A DNA stretch of 64,000 bases from Tritrichomonas musculus (taxonomy: Eukaryota > Parabasalia > Tritrichomonadida > Tritrichomonadidae). Shown here piece after piece: positions 18,939 through 30,222 of this stretch (its first letter is position 1; every line of letters begins with the position of its first letter). Under the pieces are notes generated by a model. The model made no database searches, was not told where the DNA came from, and was given only the letters and a program-made list of their open reading frames with translations. The translations under genes were made by a program, and so were the position numbers. The stretch lies in contig JAPFFF010000055.1 in NCBI GenBank assembly GCA_039105265.1, positions 558,001 to 622,000 on the forward strand, in the 5' to 3' direction.

Positions 18939-20594
18939 ATGACCGAAACATTATTTAATAACACTAAATGGGTCAATAATTATGTAGCTTATAAAATCGA
19001 TTTTTCAAGTTCAGTAAATTTTGAAGAACAAATGAAATATTATATTAAGTATTACTGTGAAAAATATTTAAAGGTTAATGTTGATGATCAAACAATATAT
19101 AATTATTATGTCATTAATTATGAATTGATAATGGATGAAGCCATGGAAATTGAAAGCAAAAAGAAGGAAGAGATGGGAGAAATAATGAAAGATGAATATG
19201 AAATATATGTGAGAATAGCAAGAGAGGATATAATGAGTAAAGTATATAAAAACCAAAAAGAAACTGGCGAAAAGGCGGCATATAATTTAAAATCATTTCG
19301 ACCATTACTTGATGAAGACAAACAGAAAATATATTTGGAGTATAAGAAAGCATGGGATGAAGCACACCCAAAGAAAGAAGAGCCCAAAAAACCTAAGGAG
19401 AAATCATTTAAGGAAAGGTTGGATGAATACGTAATTTTACATAATGGAGATAATGAACTTTTAACATTTGAGGATTTTGAAAAGTTGACAGCAGGATGGA
19501 AGAAGAGAGGTAAAAAATCTTTAGAATCATGGTATAAAGAATATCAGGATAAATATTTTCAACAACCAGGGGCAACGATAGAAACACCAAATGTAGAATT
19601 AACGGGATTGTTTGGATTTAAAGGTAAAGATAAAATTAAAGCTTTAAAATTGCTTAATCCAGAACTGAAAGAAGAAAAAGGAAAAATTACTTCATCTTTT
19701 CCATTAAAAGAAAATATAAAACGTTTTCAATTACATAGAGTTGCAGAAAGAAGCACATGGATGATTGATTTAATGGAAATATATATTAAGAAAAAACAAC
19801 CTTTAAAATATTTAATTGCAATTAATGTGAACACTAAATATTTATATGCGCAAATTTTGAATGTGATGCTTTCAAAAACAGAATTTAGTAAAGATGAATT
19901 AAAAGCGACAATGTCATATTTACGAGCATTACAAAAATTAATTGATAAAGGAATGAAGGTGGAACATTTAATCGGCGATGGTGAAGGTGCGTTTAATTCA
20001 AAATTGGCGCGTGAATCATTTTATAATTCACGAGGAATTGATTTTAAACCAGTAGCTAGACAACCTAAAGGTGCTTATCCTGATTTTATGAAATATGAAC
20101 AGAAGAAAGCAAAGAAAACAGAACCTTTACATTCAAGTTTAGGAATTGTTGATAGAGTAATTAGAACCATTAGAGATATGGCGTATAATATGAATATTGG
20201 TATTATTAATCCTGAAGTAATGGATGAAATCATAAATCAATACAATAACGCACCACATAGAGGATTAAGTAAATGGGCAGGATTTAGTGTAACTCCAAAA
20301 ATGGTAAATGATGATCCAGAACTTGAAAATTATATTGTGAGGAGAATATTGCAAGCTAATTGGGAAATTAAAAATAATGCAAGTTTTAATATTAATGATG
20401 GCGTAAATGTTAAAGTTTATAATATGACTGATAACAAAATGAAAAGAAGGTCAGTGATAAGACCAGGAGAGTTTAAAGTTATTGGTAAAGAAAATGGATT
20501 ATTTAAAGTTGAAGGAAAACTTAATGGTATATCAATAGTTAATGGTGAACCTAACACTCAATTATTACCAAGATATTTATTAGATCCTATTTAA
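18939..20594 (+). CDS. Retrovirus-type (DDE) integrase of Polinton 1
   Basis: The 551-aa protein has a long charged N-terminal extension (about 240 residues, partly coiled-coil-like) and an integrase core: WMIDLMEIY with the first acidic residue, HLIGDGEGAF with the second, and LGIVDRVIRTIRDMA at the third position, followed by NQYNNAPHRGL, the NxxPHxxL signature of Polinton integrases. A C-terminal SH3-like beta domain follows (VNVKVYNMTDNKMKRRS). The enzyme inserts the element by joining its 3' ends to the target. It ends against the convergent PolB gene with a 4-bp overlap. The homologue in Polinton 2 is at 54077-55195. Confidence 0.85.
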   Translation: MTETLFNNTKWVNNYVAYKIDFSSSVNFEEQMKYYIKYYCEKYLKVNVDDQTIYNYYVINYELIMDEAMEIESKKKEEMGEIMKDEYEIYVRIAREDIMSKVYKNQKETGEKAAYNLKSFRPLLDEDKQKIYLEYKKAWDEAHPKKEEPKKPKEKSFKERLDEYVILHNGDNELLTFEDFEKLTAGWKKRGKKSLESWYKEYQDKYFQQPGATIETPNVELTGLFGFKGKDKIKALKLLNPELKEEKGKITSSFPLKENIKRFQLHRVAERSTWMIDLMEIYIKKKQPLKYLIAINVNTKYLYAQILNVMLSKTEFSKDELKATMSYLRALQKLIDKGMKVEHLIGDGEGAFNSKLARESFYNSRGIDFKPVARQPKGAYPDFMKYEQKKAKKTEPLHSSLGIVDRVIRTIRDMAYNMNIGIINPEVMDEIINQYNNAPHRGLSKWAGFSVTPKMVNDDPELENYIVRRILQANWEIKNNASFNINDGVNVKVYNMTDNKMKRRSVIRPGEFKVIGKENGLFKVEGKLNGISIVNGEPNTQLLPRYLLDPI

Positions 20595-23500
20595 AATAAT
20601 TCATAATTGTTTGCTCTTAAGCCTTTTATAAATGGTGCACATGCTTCATTCTGTAGCACTATCATTTTATTATGAAATCCAGTAAGAGAATTTTTGTTAA
20701 TCGTTATTTTTGACATCATGTTATGATTCATTTGTAAGTTAATGTTCTTACCTGATTTAACACTTTGATTATCTAATATATCCTTATAATCTGATGAAAC
20801 AATTTTATTTGTCTTTAATGAAACACCTTTAAGTTTTAAGGATTTTGTCACCCCGTTATTATTCCAAATTGTATAACATTTAGGGTATAATGCTACTTGA
20901 TTATCACCATATTTTTCAACACAACAACCCAAAATTTTCTTTTCATCATAAACTGTATTAATTGATGGATCAGGCATGAATTTATAAATGTTTTCATCAT
21001 AAAATTCTTTATCTTTAATGATGTATTTAAAAACTTGATCATTTGATTCATTCATGTTTCCAGCAATAGCAAAATAAGCTGAATCAGTGTCTGCAGATGT
21101 TAAATAAAATTTATTAGTGTCCAAACATTTAAACATAAAGTCATAAATGAATGTTAAATACCAAAATTTAGCATTATCAAGAGTGAAGAATGCGGTTTGA
21201 ATACATGTCTTACATCTGAATGATTTAGGATTTGATTGAATAAGGAATGTATCATCAGCAATTTTGGAACCGTTAATATAAGTATCTGATACAATTGATT
21301 GATAAGCTTTATCTGAATCACAAATTTTAACTTTACTATATTTTTCTGTATTCATTCCATCATAACCGTATGAACCATTCATTGATATTTTATAAAATTT
21401 TTCGTTACCGGATGATTTACCAGCAATAATATCTTGGCGTTTTCGCATGAATTCGTTAACAAATGGATGAAAAGCTTTATTTGCCTCATACAATGATAAA
21501 TTAAGGATATCAGTAACTTTTAATCCATGATCAATGAGGAACCATAAATAATAGCAACCAAATGATTTAAATTCACCCATTGTATCTAATGTCATTGTTA
21601 ATTTAGTATCTGTTTTATCAATAACACTAATTTTATTTTTCTTTCCGTATTGATACATATATGAACCAATAACATCTTCAGTATTTTTAATATCAAAATT
21701 ACGAAATACTGGTGGAAAGTTAATGAGATCATTTATTTTATTAATGGGACATTCTAATTTGACTTTAGCTCTAAATATCAATTCAGGATTTGGTTCATAT
21801 CTATGTTTAGTATAAATTATATTCATACATTTTTTATAAACTTCATCTTTTTTGTTTCCATTTTCGTCATAACATTCAAAACGAGTAATTAATGAACCGG
21901 GCATATACATAATGCCTCCATGATAAGGGTTAAATTCATGATAATTTGACGAAAATGATGAAGGATAAAGTGAGTTGAAATCAACACCTACAACATGTGA
22001 AACAATATTTGGTGTATCATATGAAATAACTTTATTATGCTCATATTTGAATTTATTAATGTGTGAAACACCACAGATATTTTTACGATGCATTACCATA
22101 GATAAACCACCTGTTATACCTTCACGTAAATCATAATATTCTTTTTCATTTGACAAAGTAGATGGTAATTTATGAAGCTGGCAATATTTATTTAATTGAA
22201 TTCTTAAACGAGTCACTTTATCATCGGAACGATTTCTTAATTGATTACATGATGTACAAGCTAATAAACAATTACTTAATTCATGACCTATATCATTATT
22301 GATTCTATCAAGTGTTGGTTTATTATGATTTGTGAAATGTTCACCACAGAGATGACATTTACCAGTTGAAGGATTATTATATAATTTCATGAATTCATCA
22401 AAATCATCTTCTGAAACTACTTTATTTAAATTACGTTGAGGTTTGTTTGGATTTAATTTATTGAATCGTTCATCTTGATAATAATATGAATCACATTTAT
22501 AACTCCACCAATTTAGACTAGGAATGAAAGTATTTGATGTATTGATTATGTTATAGTCAATTGATGGATCAAAATCTTTATAAGCTAGTGCGTATTTAAT
22601 ACAAACTGAATTTTTAGATAATGAAAGATTTGAGATTAAATCAACGTTATATTGAGCGTTTAAATTAATGAGGTTATCAATTGGTTTAATCATCATTTCA
22701 ACGTCATTATCATTATATGAAAGTAAGTAATCCCATCGAGTATTAAAACGTTTTGAATCTTCAAGATATAAATTATATTCTTCTTCAGTTATGAGGTAAC
22801 GTTGACCAAGATATGAATAAAAGTCTTTATATTCGAATGGTTGAGATTGTGAAAGTACTTCATTAAAGTTTTCAGTATTGAAAAAACTCCTTTTGATGAA
22901 TTGGATTCACCACCAAAATCAATACCAAATTGTTTTAATGTACCACCAGCAATAAATGCTTGAGCATCAATGAAACGTAAAGAAATTTTATCAGATTTAA
23001 GGATAAATTGTTTAAGAGCAGTAGATGAACCAATTAATGAGTTATTATCAACTGACCAAGAGCAATTTTCACCTTTATGATTAAAATATTGTTTGAATAA
23101 ATTTGAATCGAAACGTGAAGAATTAAAACCAAATACAGTGACTGTTTCGAGATCATGAACTATATCTTTTGGATCTTCAATATTGAGCATTTGTTTATAA
23201 AAGTTAATTTTATCATTAATGATTAAATGAGCTTGTTGAAACATAAATTCAATCCAATGAATAATAAAATCTTTATCACGAGCGTCAAAATGTTTTGTTA
23301 AAGTTCCTGATGAATATTTAATGCAACAACTAACGGATAAAGGAACTAATCGTGAATTAATCGTTGTTGATTTAGTTAATGATTCATTTATTGAATGTTC
23401 CATTGTTTCAAAATCATATGTCATATAATATTCTTGAGGTTTGAATTGAAGGTTATGAGCTAGACAATATTCATAAACAGAGTTGGATAGAATATGAGGA

Positions 23501-25095
23501 CAATATGGTAAAGATTGTTTTTCAACAATGAAGTTTTTCTTAAATTTACCATCACATTTATTAACATGTTGTTCAAATCGTTTATGATTATTAATTCCTC
23601 TAACAACATATGATTTACATTTAGGACAAACTAACAAACCAGTTAATTTTTCAGCATCTTTGATATACATAATATGAAGAATTTGACCTTTAGAATAAAG
23701 TAAGGCATTGAATGTTTTGTATGATTTATCAAAAAACCATTGTTCAGATATGTCGTATAAACCTGTACCAAAATATTCATAAATGTTAACATTAATTTTA
23801 TGTTTTTGTGCCAAAAGTTTCATTTCTTCCATTGTTGTACCATCATAATTATTCAAGAAATTAAGAGCTTCATTTGTGATTTTAGTTTTATATGGAAATC
23901 CATGTTCTTCACATAAAAGACTTTTATAATTTAATAATTTTGGATTAACACAAACAGCTAAAAAACGATACCAACACATTTTATCATCTTCATTATCAGT
24001 AATGATAAGTTTTGATTTGACAAGTTCTTCAGGAAGCTGTAATTTACCAGGAATTTTAACTAATCGTGAAATCGTAAATGCAACTGATGAAACAAAAGTA
24101 AGTTTAACTGATGACTCAGAAACTTCATAGTTATGAAGAACGGACTCAATATAAAATTTGATTTTTTCAAGGTCGGAATTTGTTTGAACAGTTATAGGAA
24201 TATTTGATGAATATTTATAATTGATTGCATTAATTACTCGTTTTTCGTAATCATAACGGATTATTTCGTCATGTTGTTTAATGGGTATTTCAAAGATACC
24301 AGATAATTCAAAAGTTAACTTAAAAGGTTTATGTTCTGATTTAAAGACTACATCTTCAAGGTAATTAAATATCTCATCAATAGTTGAAAATGAATTCAGA
24401 TAATAAACAACTATTGGATCTTTATTTTGGTTTTTGGTAACAACTTCTTGATCCTTTAATGCTTTTCTATGTTGTTCAAGTAAATTTAAAGCAAGTTCAT
24501 ATTCATGTGGAACATTGACAACTAAGTAATCAATATCTTTACTTTGAAAATCATGACCAAAGTCTTTGAAGAAATTAATTAATTCTTCATTCTGGGCTTC
24601 AAATAACTTTTGAGCATATGGCTTTAATGGTTTCATTTCTTTTGGAGGAAGTGGTTTAAGTAATGGTTTATTTTTTAAAAGTTCATCAAGCATTCGTTTA
24701 TAATTTGCTTTTTGTGTATGAATGACAGATTTTTCATTATTGATTTGAGAAACAAATTTGGTTTGTGTTTGTTGCTTATGTAATTCATCAATTGAATTTT
24801 TAATTTTAAGTTTATGCAAATTATTGTAGAAATATTCATCTGAATCGATGTATTTGTGTGGAGGTTTTGGTGATGGAATATTTAATCCTTTGGCGAACCA
24901 ATACATTGAATTATAATCATTTTCTCCATCATATCCTCTATCTAAAATATCTTGTACTATTGAGTCAATTAAATTTTCACGTAAATCTTTTTCATTATTA
25001 AATTCATTTTTCCATTCATCAATGGTTGTATTATCATTATGAACTAAATTATCAAGTTCAATTAATTTTTCTATTGGTGTTTTATCTAATTTCAT
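20591..25095 (-). pseudogene. Protein-primed DNA polymerase B of Polinton 1, broken
   Basis: The gene spans 4.5 kb with about one or two breaks. From the N-terminus: charged helical region; a domain with DNEDDKMCWYRFLAVC, resembling the OTU-like domain of other Polinton polymerases; a zinc-binding type segment (CPKCKSY then H and C); exonuclease motifs (YDFETMEHS, FGFNSSRFDSN); an HNH-like insert (CHLCGEHF, LDRINNDIGHELSNC, ACTSCNQLR) near 22215-22365; polymerase motif A (VDFNSLYPSS, about 21960-21990); motif B (MNGSYGYDG); and motif C (SADTDSAY, about 21070-21100). The protein-primed family copies linear DNA from its ends. It is closely related to the polymerase of Polinton 3 (59839 onward) and much less to that of Polinton 2. 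Confidence 0.85.
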
Positions 25096-25138
25096 TTAGG
25101 TGGAAATAAAAATTTAAAAAATAAAAAAATAATTAGAT

Positions 25139-25263
25139 GGGATGATAAAAACAGCAAAGTTTGGAGGTGAAGTGACCAACAAACTATATTCAAATTTTGA
25201 AAGGAAAAAATTTAATAAATGGCTTTTTGATAAAACAACTTTTTAATAAAAACACTTTTTGAT
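25139..25263 (+). repeat. Left inverted repeat of the Mutator-like element
   Basis: Matches the complement of 26066-26190 apart from a few bases near the tip. Short actttttgataaa-type repeats continue inward to about 25320. Confidence 0.75.
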
Positions 25264-25639
25264 AAAGGCACTTTTTGATAAAAAAAACTTTTTGATAAAG
25301 CTGCTACTTAAAGAAAAAAATATACTTTTATTAAATCATCCCAATTAAAATATAAAAAACAAATTAAAAATAAAGGTATTAATAAAATAGTAAAAATGGA
25401 AAGTTGGAAATAAAAATGCAGTAACACCTTTGTACCAATTAAATTATATATTTATTTTATTTCTATCTAAAATAAGTCCTAAACTCTAATTTTACTTCAT
25501 ATACATACTTTTAATACTATTAATTGCATCGATAAACAAGGTTTTCCATATTTAAAAAAAAAATGCAAAATGCACAATGAAAATATAATATTAAATACAA
25601 AACAATCAATAATAAAGATAGTTACTGTTTTTTATTTAT

Positions 25640-26010
25640 AAACATCTGAGTATAGTCAATCTGAGACTAATCAATCTGAGACTAATCAATCTGAGAATAG
25701 CCAATCTGAAGATAACTATCTGAGTATGACCAATTTGAGAATAAACAATCTGTAGCTCACCATCAACTTCAATTCGTTATCTGTAGTTTGCCATCTGTCA
25801 ATCGTCCATCTGTAGTTCGCCATCTGTAGTTTGCCATCTGTAGTTTGCCATCTGTAAATCGCCATCTGTAGTTCGCTATCTGTAAATCGCCATCTGTCGC
25901 TCGCCATCTGTAGTTCTCCATCTGTAGTTCTCAATCTGTAGTTCTCAATCTGTAGTTTGCCATCTGTAGTTCGCTATCTGTAAATCACCATCTGTCGCTC
26001 GCTTTCTTTA
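25640..26010. repeat. 14-15 bp minisatellite inside the Mutator-like element
   Basis: The left part repeats a 15-bp unit (caatctgagactaat and variants) about six times. From about 25795 it changes to a 14-bp unit (gccatctgtagtttg-type) repeated about fifteen times with changes in the last four bases. A reading frame across it (25716-25934, - strand) is only a by-product of the repeat. Confidence 0.8.
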
Positions 26011-26065
26011 ACTTGGGGCCAAGTTAAACTGAATTATATATCAAAAAGTTCATTATTCAAGACCA

Positions 26066-26190
26066 ATCAAAAAGTGTTTTTATTAAAAAGTTGTTTTATC
26101 AAAAAGCCATTTATTCAATTTTTTCCTTTCAAAATTTGAATATAGTTTGTTGGTCACTTCACCTCCAAACTTTGCTATTTTATATTTCTC
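26066..26190 (-). repeat. Right inverted repeat of the Mutator-like element
   Basis: Complement of 25139-25263, ending at the right copy of the target duplication. Confidence 0.75.
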
Positions 26191-26558
26191 TAATTAGATT
26201 TATTTTTGAGACATGTGATATAAAAATAAATGTTAAAATTAATTTTATAAAATATTTGGAGAACGTTTATTTATTAAAATTTTTTCGATTTATGTGAAAC
26301 TTTGAAAAGTTTGAGCCCTTGGCGAAGTATTCTAATTATCAGACATTTCGGAAATAACGTATTTTATAAAATTTTATAATTTGTGAGAGTATTCAATTAA
26401 TGCATTTTTGCAAATAACGGATTTATAAAATTTTGCAAATAATAACCGTTAAATCATATTCAATTAATGCATTTTTTCATTCAATTTTGCATTTCTTGCA
26501 GCTTGCATTTTTGCATTTTTGCTACTAACGAATATTATGAATTGAATGACTTCTCAAT
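26191..26558. other. Rearranged inner edge of the right Polinton 1 repeat
   Basis: No gene. 26330-26352 still matches the complement of 5136-5156 at the left end, but about 205 bp that have no counterpart there separate it from the right repeat. This extra DNA holds three copies of a caattaatgcattt motif (about 26393, 26460, 26556) and two of a cggatttataaaatttt-like motif, so it grew by local duplication. Confidence 0.55.
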
Positions 26559-27515
26559 TAATGCATTTAATCATTTACGTATAAAATTTATGTTTTCAAG
26601 CCGCTTTGCGGCTGGTCAAATGCCTTTTTGACTTTTGAGATTTGAGGATGAAATTTATTAAAATCATGCCACTTTGTGGCTGGTCAAATGCCTTTATGAA
26701 GGGGTGATGAATCAGTGGACAAAGTCCTTTTTTGAGGTTTGAGGAAAAAAATTGAAATGTTAAAAAAAATTGTAATAATATTATCACATATAACAAAATT
26801 TATGAATTAAAAATTAATATGTGGATGCGATGGTGTATATAAATTGATATCATAGATTCTAAAAAGCAGTGAGTTGTGGATTGGTGAAATCATTATATAT
26901 ATAATAACTGTTTATAACTTTTTCCTTGTATTTTCTAAATAAATTTTATTCATGTTTTTAATTCGATTTAAAAATTGTTTACTAACAGTTATACAATCAT
27001 GAATGTAAAATTTATTTTTATAACTAAAATCTGGGATAAAATAAAACGTTGGTGATGCATTAGGTGATCGTTTACGACTATAAACTTCATCAACATAGTT
27101 TTCACTTTCATGAAATAAATAGAATTTTTTGGATGATTCACTAAAGAAAATAGGTCTAATATAATATTCATTGTCACAATGTTTAAATAAACGTTTTACA
27201 TCTTTTGGCATTATTTCTGGTTTTGGATATGCTTTCATTTCTCCAAAATCATTTATGTGCTCGTAATAGTTATTCATAGATATTTTTAAGCAGCAAAAAA
27301 ATTAAAAAATAAAAAAATTTGCAAGAATATTATCGCATATAACAAAATTTATTGATTAAAAATTAATATGTAGATATGGCGGTGTATATAAATTGATATC
27401 ATAGATTCTAAAAAGTAGTGAGTTATGGATTGGTGAAATCATTATATATATAATAACTGTGTAATGTGACGTGAACAATTATTAACCCCCCACTGCTTAT
27501 CTGCTATCTACTACT
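26559..27515 (-). repeat. Right terminal inverted repeat of Polinton 1
   Basis: 957 bp, complementary to 4179-5135 and ending in the complement of AGTAGTAGATAGC, followed by the atatt duplication. It contains the second copy of the 121-aa ORF and the complements of the three mini-hairpins. Confidence 0.9.
26912..27277 (-). CDS. Repeat-borne 121-aa protein of Polinton 1 (right copy)
   Basis: Encodes the same 121 residues as 4417-4782, transcribed towards the inside of the element like its twin. No codon difference changing the protein is visible. See the left copy for the description. Confidence 0.6.
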   Translation of the reverse strand: MNNYYEHINDFGEMKAYPKPEIMPKDVKRLFKHCDNEYYIRPIFFSESSKKFYLFHESENYVDEVYSRKRSPNASPTFYFIPDFSYKNKFYIHDCITVSKQFLNRIKNMNKIYLENTRKKL

Positions 27516-28503
27516 ATATTATATTATTGAGCCAAAATAAACTAAAAAAAGCTTTTATCAAGCCAAAAAACCAATTTTTTTATTCATTTCAAATGAAAAA
27601 ATAAAGTATTCAAATTTAAAAATTGAATGAATAATTAAAATACTCTATTTTTCTTGAGGTGGATATCAAATTGTGATTTTATTTACAGATATTTAGATAT
27701 AACATTGGATAAATTTGATGATTTTTATTATTTTTAAGCATTTAAACTAATAATTTCCCTTTTGTAAAATAAACGTACAAATCATTTTCTTGTTTTTTTC
27801 CCATAATATCTTTGAGATATCAAATAAAAGATATGATAAAATAATTTATTTATTTTAGATGCATCAAGATATTATACTCAAAATGAATGGTCCCTTTTTT
27901 AAACAAAAAAAAAAAAATTAATAATAATTATAATTTACTTTTTTTACAAAATAGGCTAAAGTTATTTAAAAATCATCTTAGTAATCCACTATCATGACAA
28001 TGAATAAAAAGCAAATGCATAAGTAATTTCATCATAATTTAGCCGTATTAAAAAATATCTCTCAATTTTAGAGAACATTTTTCTCAAGATTGAAAAGAAG
28101 GATTCGTATCAAAATGGATAAATAAAATGCTTATATTATAAAGATTATATAGGCATGAAATCTATCTAAAATTCAGGCAAATAAATTTTTTTTCTACCTC
28201 TCATTAAGCTTAATGTATTTCATATCAGAATTTAATCTGAAAAAAAAAATAACAATTTAGTGTTTTAATAAATAATTAGCTTTAAATATTTCTAATTTTT
28301 CAATTCTTATTTATAATTTTCATATATTGTATTATGATCAATAATGCAATTTGCTAAAAATAAATCATTCAGAGTCACTTTTTTGGTAAATCTTCATGAT
28401 TAAAAATGATTTTCTATATCAAATGTGTTAGTTATCAAAATTATTTTTTATTTTAAATTATTGAATGAAAGAAATTAAAAGAAAAATGGTGACTTCCATC
28501 ACA
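27516..28503. other. AT-rich host DNA right of Polinton 1
   Basis: It starts with the right copy of the atatt duplication. I see no gene or RNA, only homopolymer tracts. Confidence 0.5.
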
Positions 28504-28665
28504 TTACTCTTTTTCTTCAATGTCTTTGATGATGCTTCGAACTATATCCTCTTCATTGTCTTGTTCATCAACAGAATCTTCGGGTTGTATATTTGTACTA
28601 GCTTTTACTTTTCTTTCTTCAACTTCAATTATGAAAGTTGATGGAGTTTGAGAACGCCTAATCAT
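28504..28665 (-). CDS. Possible small acidic host protein (53 aa)
   Basis: From the ATG at 28665 the product begins MIRRSQTPSTFIIEVEERKV and ends in an acidic tail (DSVDEQDNEEDIVRSIIKD). Its codon pattern and composition look more gene-like than the surrounding DNA. It could be a short gene or the remaining last part of a larger one. No domain is recognised. Confidence 0.3.
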   Translation of the reverse strand: MIRRSQTPSTFIIEVEERKVKASTNIQPEDSVDEQDNEEDIVRSIIKDIEEKE

Positions 28666-29990
28666 CTTACTGAATTGAACATTAAAAAAAATATTCACAA
28701 TTTTACTCAAAGGTCAATATTTTTATGACGACGATCAATAAATAATAGAATTAATTATTATTATTAAAATATATATATCTTAATTTTTACCATTAAAATT
28801 TATATAAAAGAATATATTTATAATTATTATGAAATATATTTTATTATAGTAAAGTTATAGAAAATACCTTTGATAGGAAAAGACTGTCTACCCTTCTTTT
28901 GGAAATAAAATATTTTTTTTTGGAAATAAAATAGTGAACGATTATTATTCATTCAATTTCCAGTATTTTGGTTGATGAAAAACATTTAAATCAGAAGCAA
29001 ATATTAATTACATCTAAACAATCTTTTGCAAATTTAATATATTTTGACAGATGTTATTAAAAAGATACTTTATAATTGATATTTCACCGATTACATATTA
29101 TCTTTTTTAAGTTATAATTTAAAAAAGAAAAATTTCTTTTCAAATTCGATATAATAATCACTAATAATCATAAATAAAGTGATTTTTTCATTAATGCAAG
29201 AGTTTGTTCAAAATATTCATTATCACCAATTTTCATATTAAAAATCATAAAAAATGCATAATTGTCAATAAATTGAAGATTTTATTGAGTAATTTGGGAT
29301 GAAAACATTATTTTTGTAATATCATATTAAAAACACAATAACATACTCTATGTTAGATATTGAACAGTTAAAAACAAAACTCGTGTATATATTAACATAT
29401 TAATGTGTAAAACGCTATAAAATTTCTTTAATCTATCTTTTAATTCTGTTTTTAAGTATGATAAATTTGAATATAAAAATGATCGTTCCTATTTTATTTC
29501 CAAAAAAAAATTTTTAATTTCCCAAAAAAATAAAACTGTTACTATTTTATTTCCAAAAAATTCTAATCTATTTCCGAAACGGCTGTATTTCAATATAATA
29601 AATAAAATGAATCTTGAAAAATAGAATTAAATAAATCCGTTTTTATTTTACTTATTAAATCAAAATAATGCATGATATATTTTATGAAAGCAAAAACTTT
29701 TTTAATTTATGAAGATTTTAAGATTAATATTAATTTTAATATTATCATTTAATTTCCATTCATTGTTAGGAAGTTTGAAATAAAATAACGAACTTTGAGA
29801 TAAATAAATTAATGGCCACAAGCAATATTACAAAAATATCTTACAAATATAGGGATATATCTATTTTATTTTTAATTTTATTTATTTTATTCTTTCAATT
29901 TTTTAAATTTTTAATTTATTAATATCCAATCAAAAAATAAGAATAATATATTTAATGTAAGTAATAATCAATTATAAATATCTTTTTTAA

Positions 29991-30075
29991 TTTAAATATA
30001 CAATATAAAACTAAAATTCTATGCCAATCAAGAAAAAGTGCGTTTAAAATTTTAGTTTTATATTGTATATTTAAA
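29991..30075. repeat. 28-bp inverted repeat upstream of the surface gene
   Basis: 29991-30018 is exactly complementary to 30048-30075, with a 29-base loop. The loop contains aaaaagtgcgttta, which is the complement of the taaacgcactttt that starts each unit of the adjacent tandem repeat. The whole could fold as a cruciform or serve as a binding-site array. Confidence 0.7.
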
Positions 30076-30200
30076 CCCACTTTTTGAAATATTTCATATA
30101 TAATGTTTGATTCAATTATGATTTTTAAACGCACTTTTTGAAATATTTCATATATAATGTTTGATTCAATTATGATTTTTAAACGCACTTTTTGAAAATA
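30075..30200. repeat. 54-bp tandem repeat in front of the surface gene
   Basis: Two full units and one partial unit (starting at 30075, 30129 and 30183) of a 54-bp sequence containing cactttttgaaatatttcat. The last unit ends about 22 bp before the ATG at 30223, so the repeat probably lies in the promoter or leader. It may drive or vary expression, as repeat number changes in surface-protein genes often do. That is inference. Confidence 0.75.
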
Positions 30201-30222
30201 TATAAATATATTTTTATATCAA

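Larger units (their letters stand above)
25139..26190. mobile_element. Non-autonomous Mutator-like element (MULE type) inside Polinton 1
   Basis: The element is 1052 bp with inverted repeats of about 125 bp (25139-25263 and 26066-26190) and a perfect 9-bp target duplication (taattagat at 25130-25138 and 26191-26199). Termini begin with G (GGGATGATAAAAAC and GAGAAATATAAAAT). Long inverted repeats, 9-bp duplications and G-starting ends fit Mutator-like elements. The core has no transposase gene but carries two minisatellites. It inserted into Polinton 1 between the PolB start and the right repeat, so it is younger than that insertion. Confidence 0.8.
4179..27515. mobile_element. Polinton/Maverick element 1 (23.3 kb), broken
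   Basis: The element starts AGTAGTAGATAGC and ends in the complement, with inverted repeats of 957 bp and a 5-bp target duplication (atatt at 4174-4178 and 27516-27520). Mavericks are known to make 5-6 bp duplications. Genes from left to right: repeat-borne ORF, two unknown proteins, packaging ATPase, small proteins, major capsid protein, a tRNA-like gene, penton candidate, fibre-like giant, small virion-type proteins, integrase and protein-primed PolB. I did not find an Ulp1-type protease. About five genes look broken and a Mutator-like element is inserted on the right side, so the copy is probably inactive. The inverted repeats remain almost identical, including a 121-aa ORF in each, so it is either recent or homogenised by conversion. 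Confidence 0.9.
28711..30222. other. Long AT-rich upstream region of the surface-protein gene
   Basis: No gene is visible over 1.5 kb. A repeated phrase 'tttatttccaaaaaa' occurs several times around 28905-28940 and 29490-29570. The last 230 bp hold a 28-bp inverted repeat and a 54-bp tandem repeat, listed separately, which make up the likely promoter region of the gene at 30223. Confidence 0.45.

Noticed and set aside
25716-25934. Tryptophan-rich 72-aa ORF
   Set aside because: It arises from the 14-15 bp minisatellite inside the Mutator-like element.
4179-27515. LTR retrotransposon because of the retrovirus-type integrase
   Set aside because: Ends are inverted, not direct, repeats. There is no reverse transcriptase. 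PolB, packaging ATPase and capsid genes identify a Polinton.
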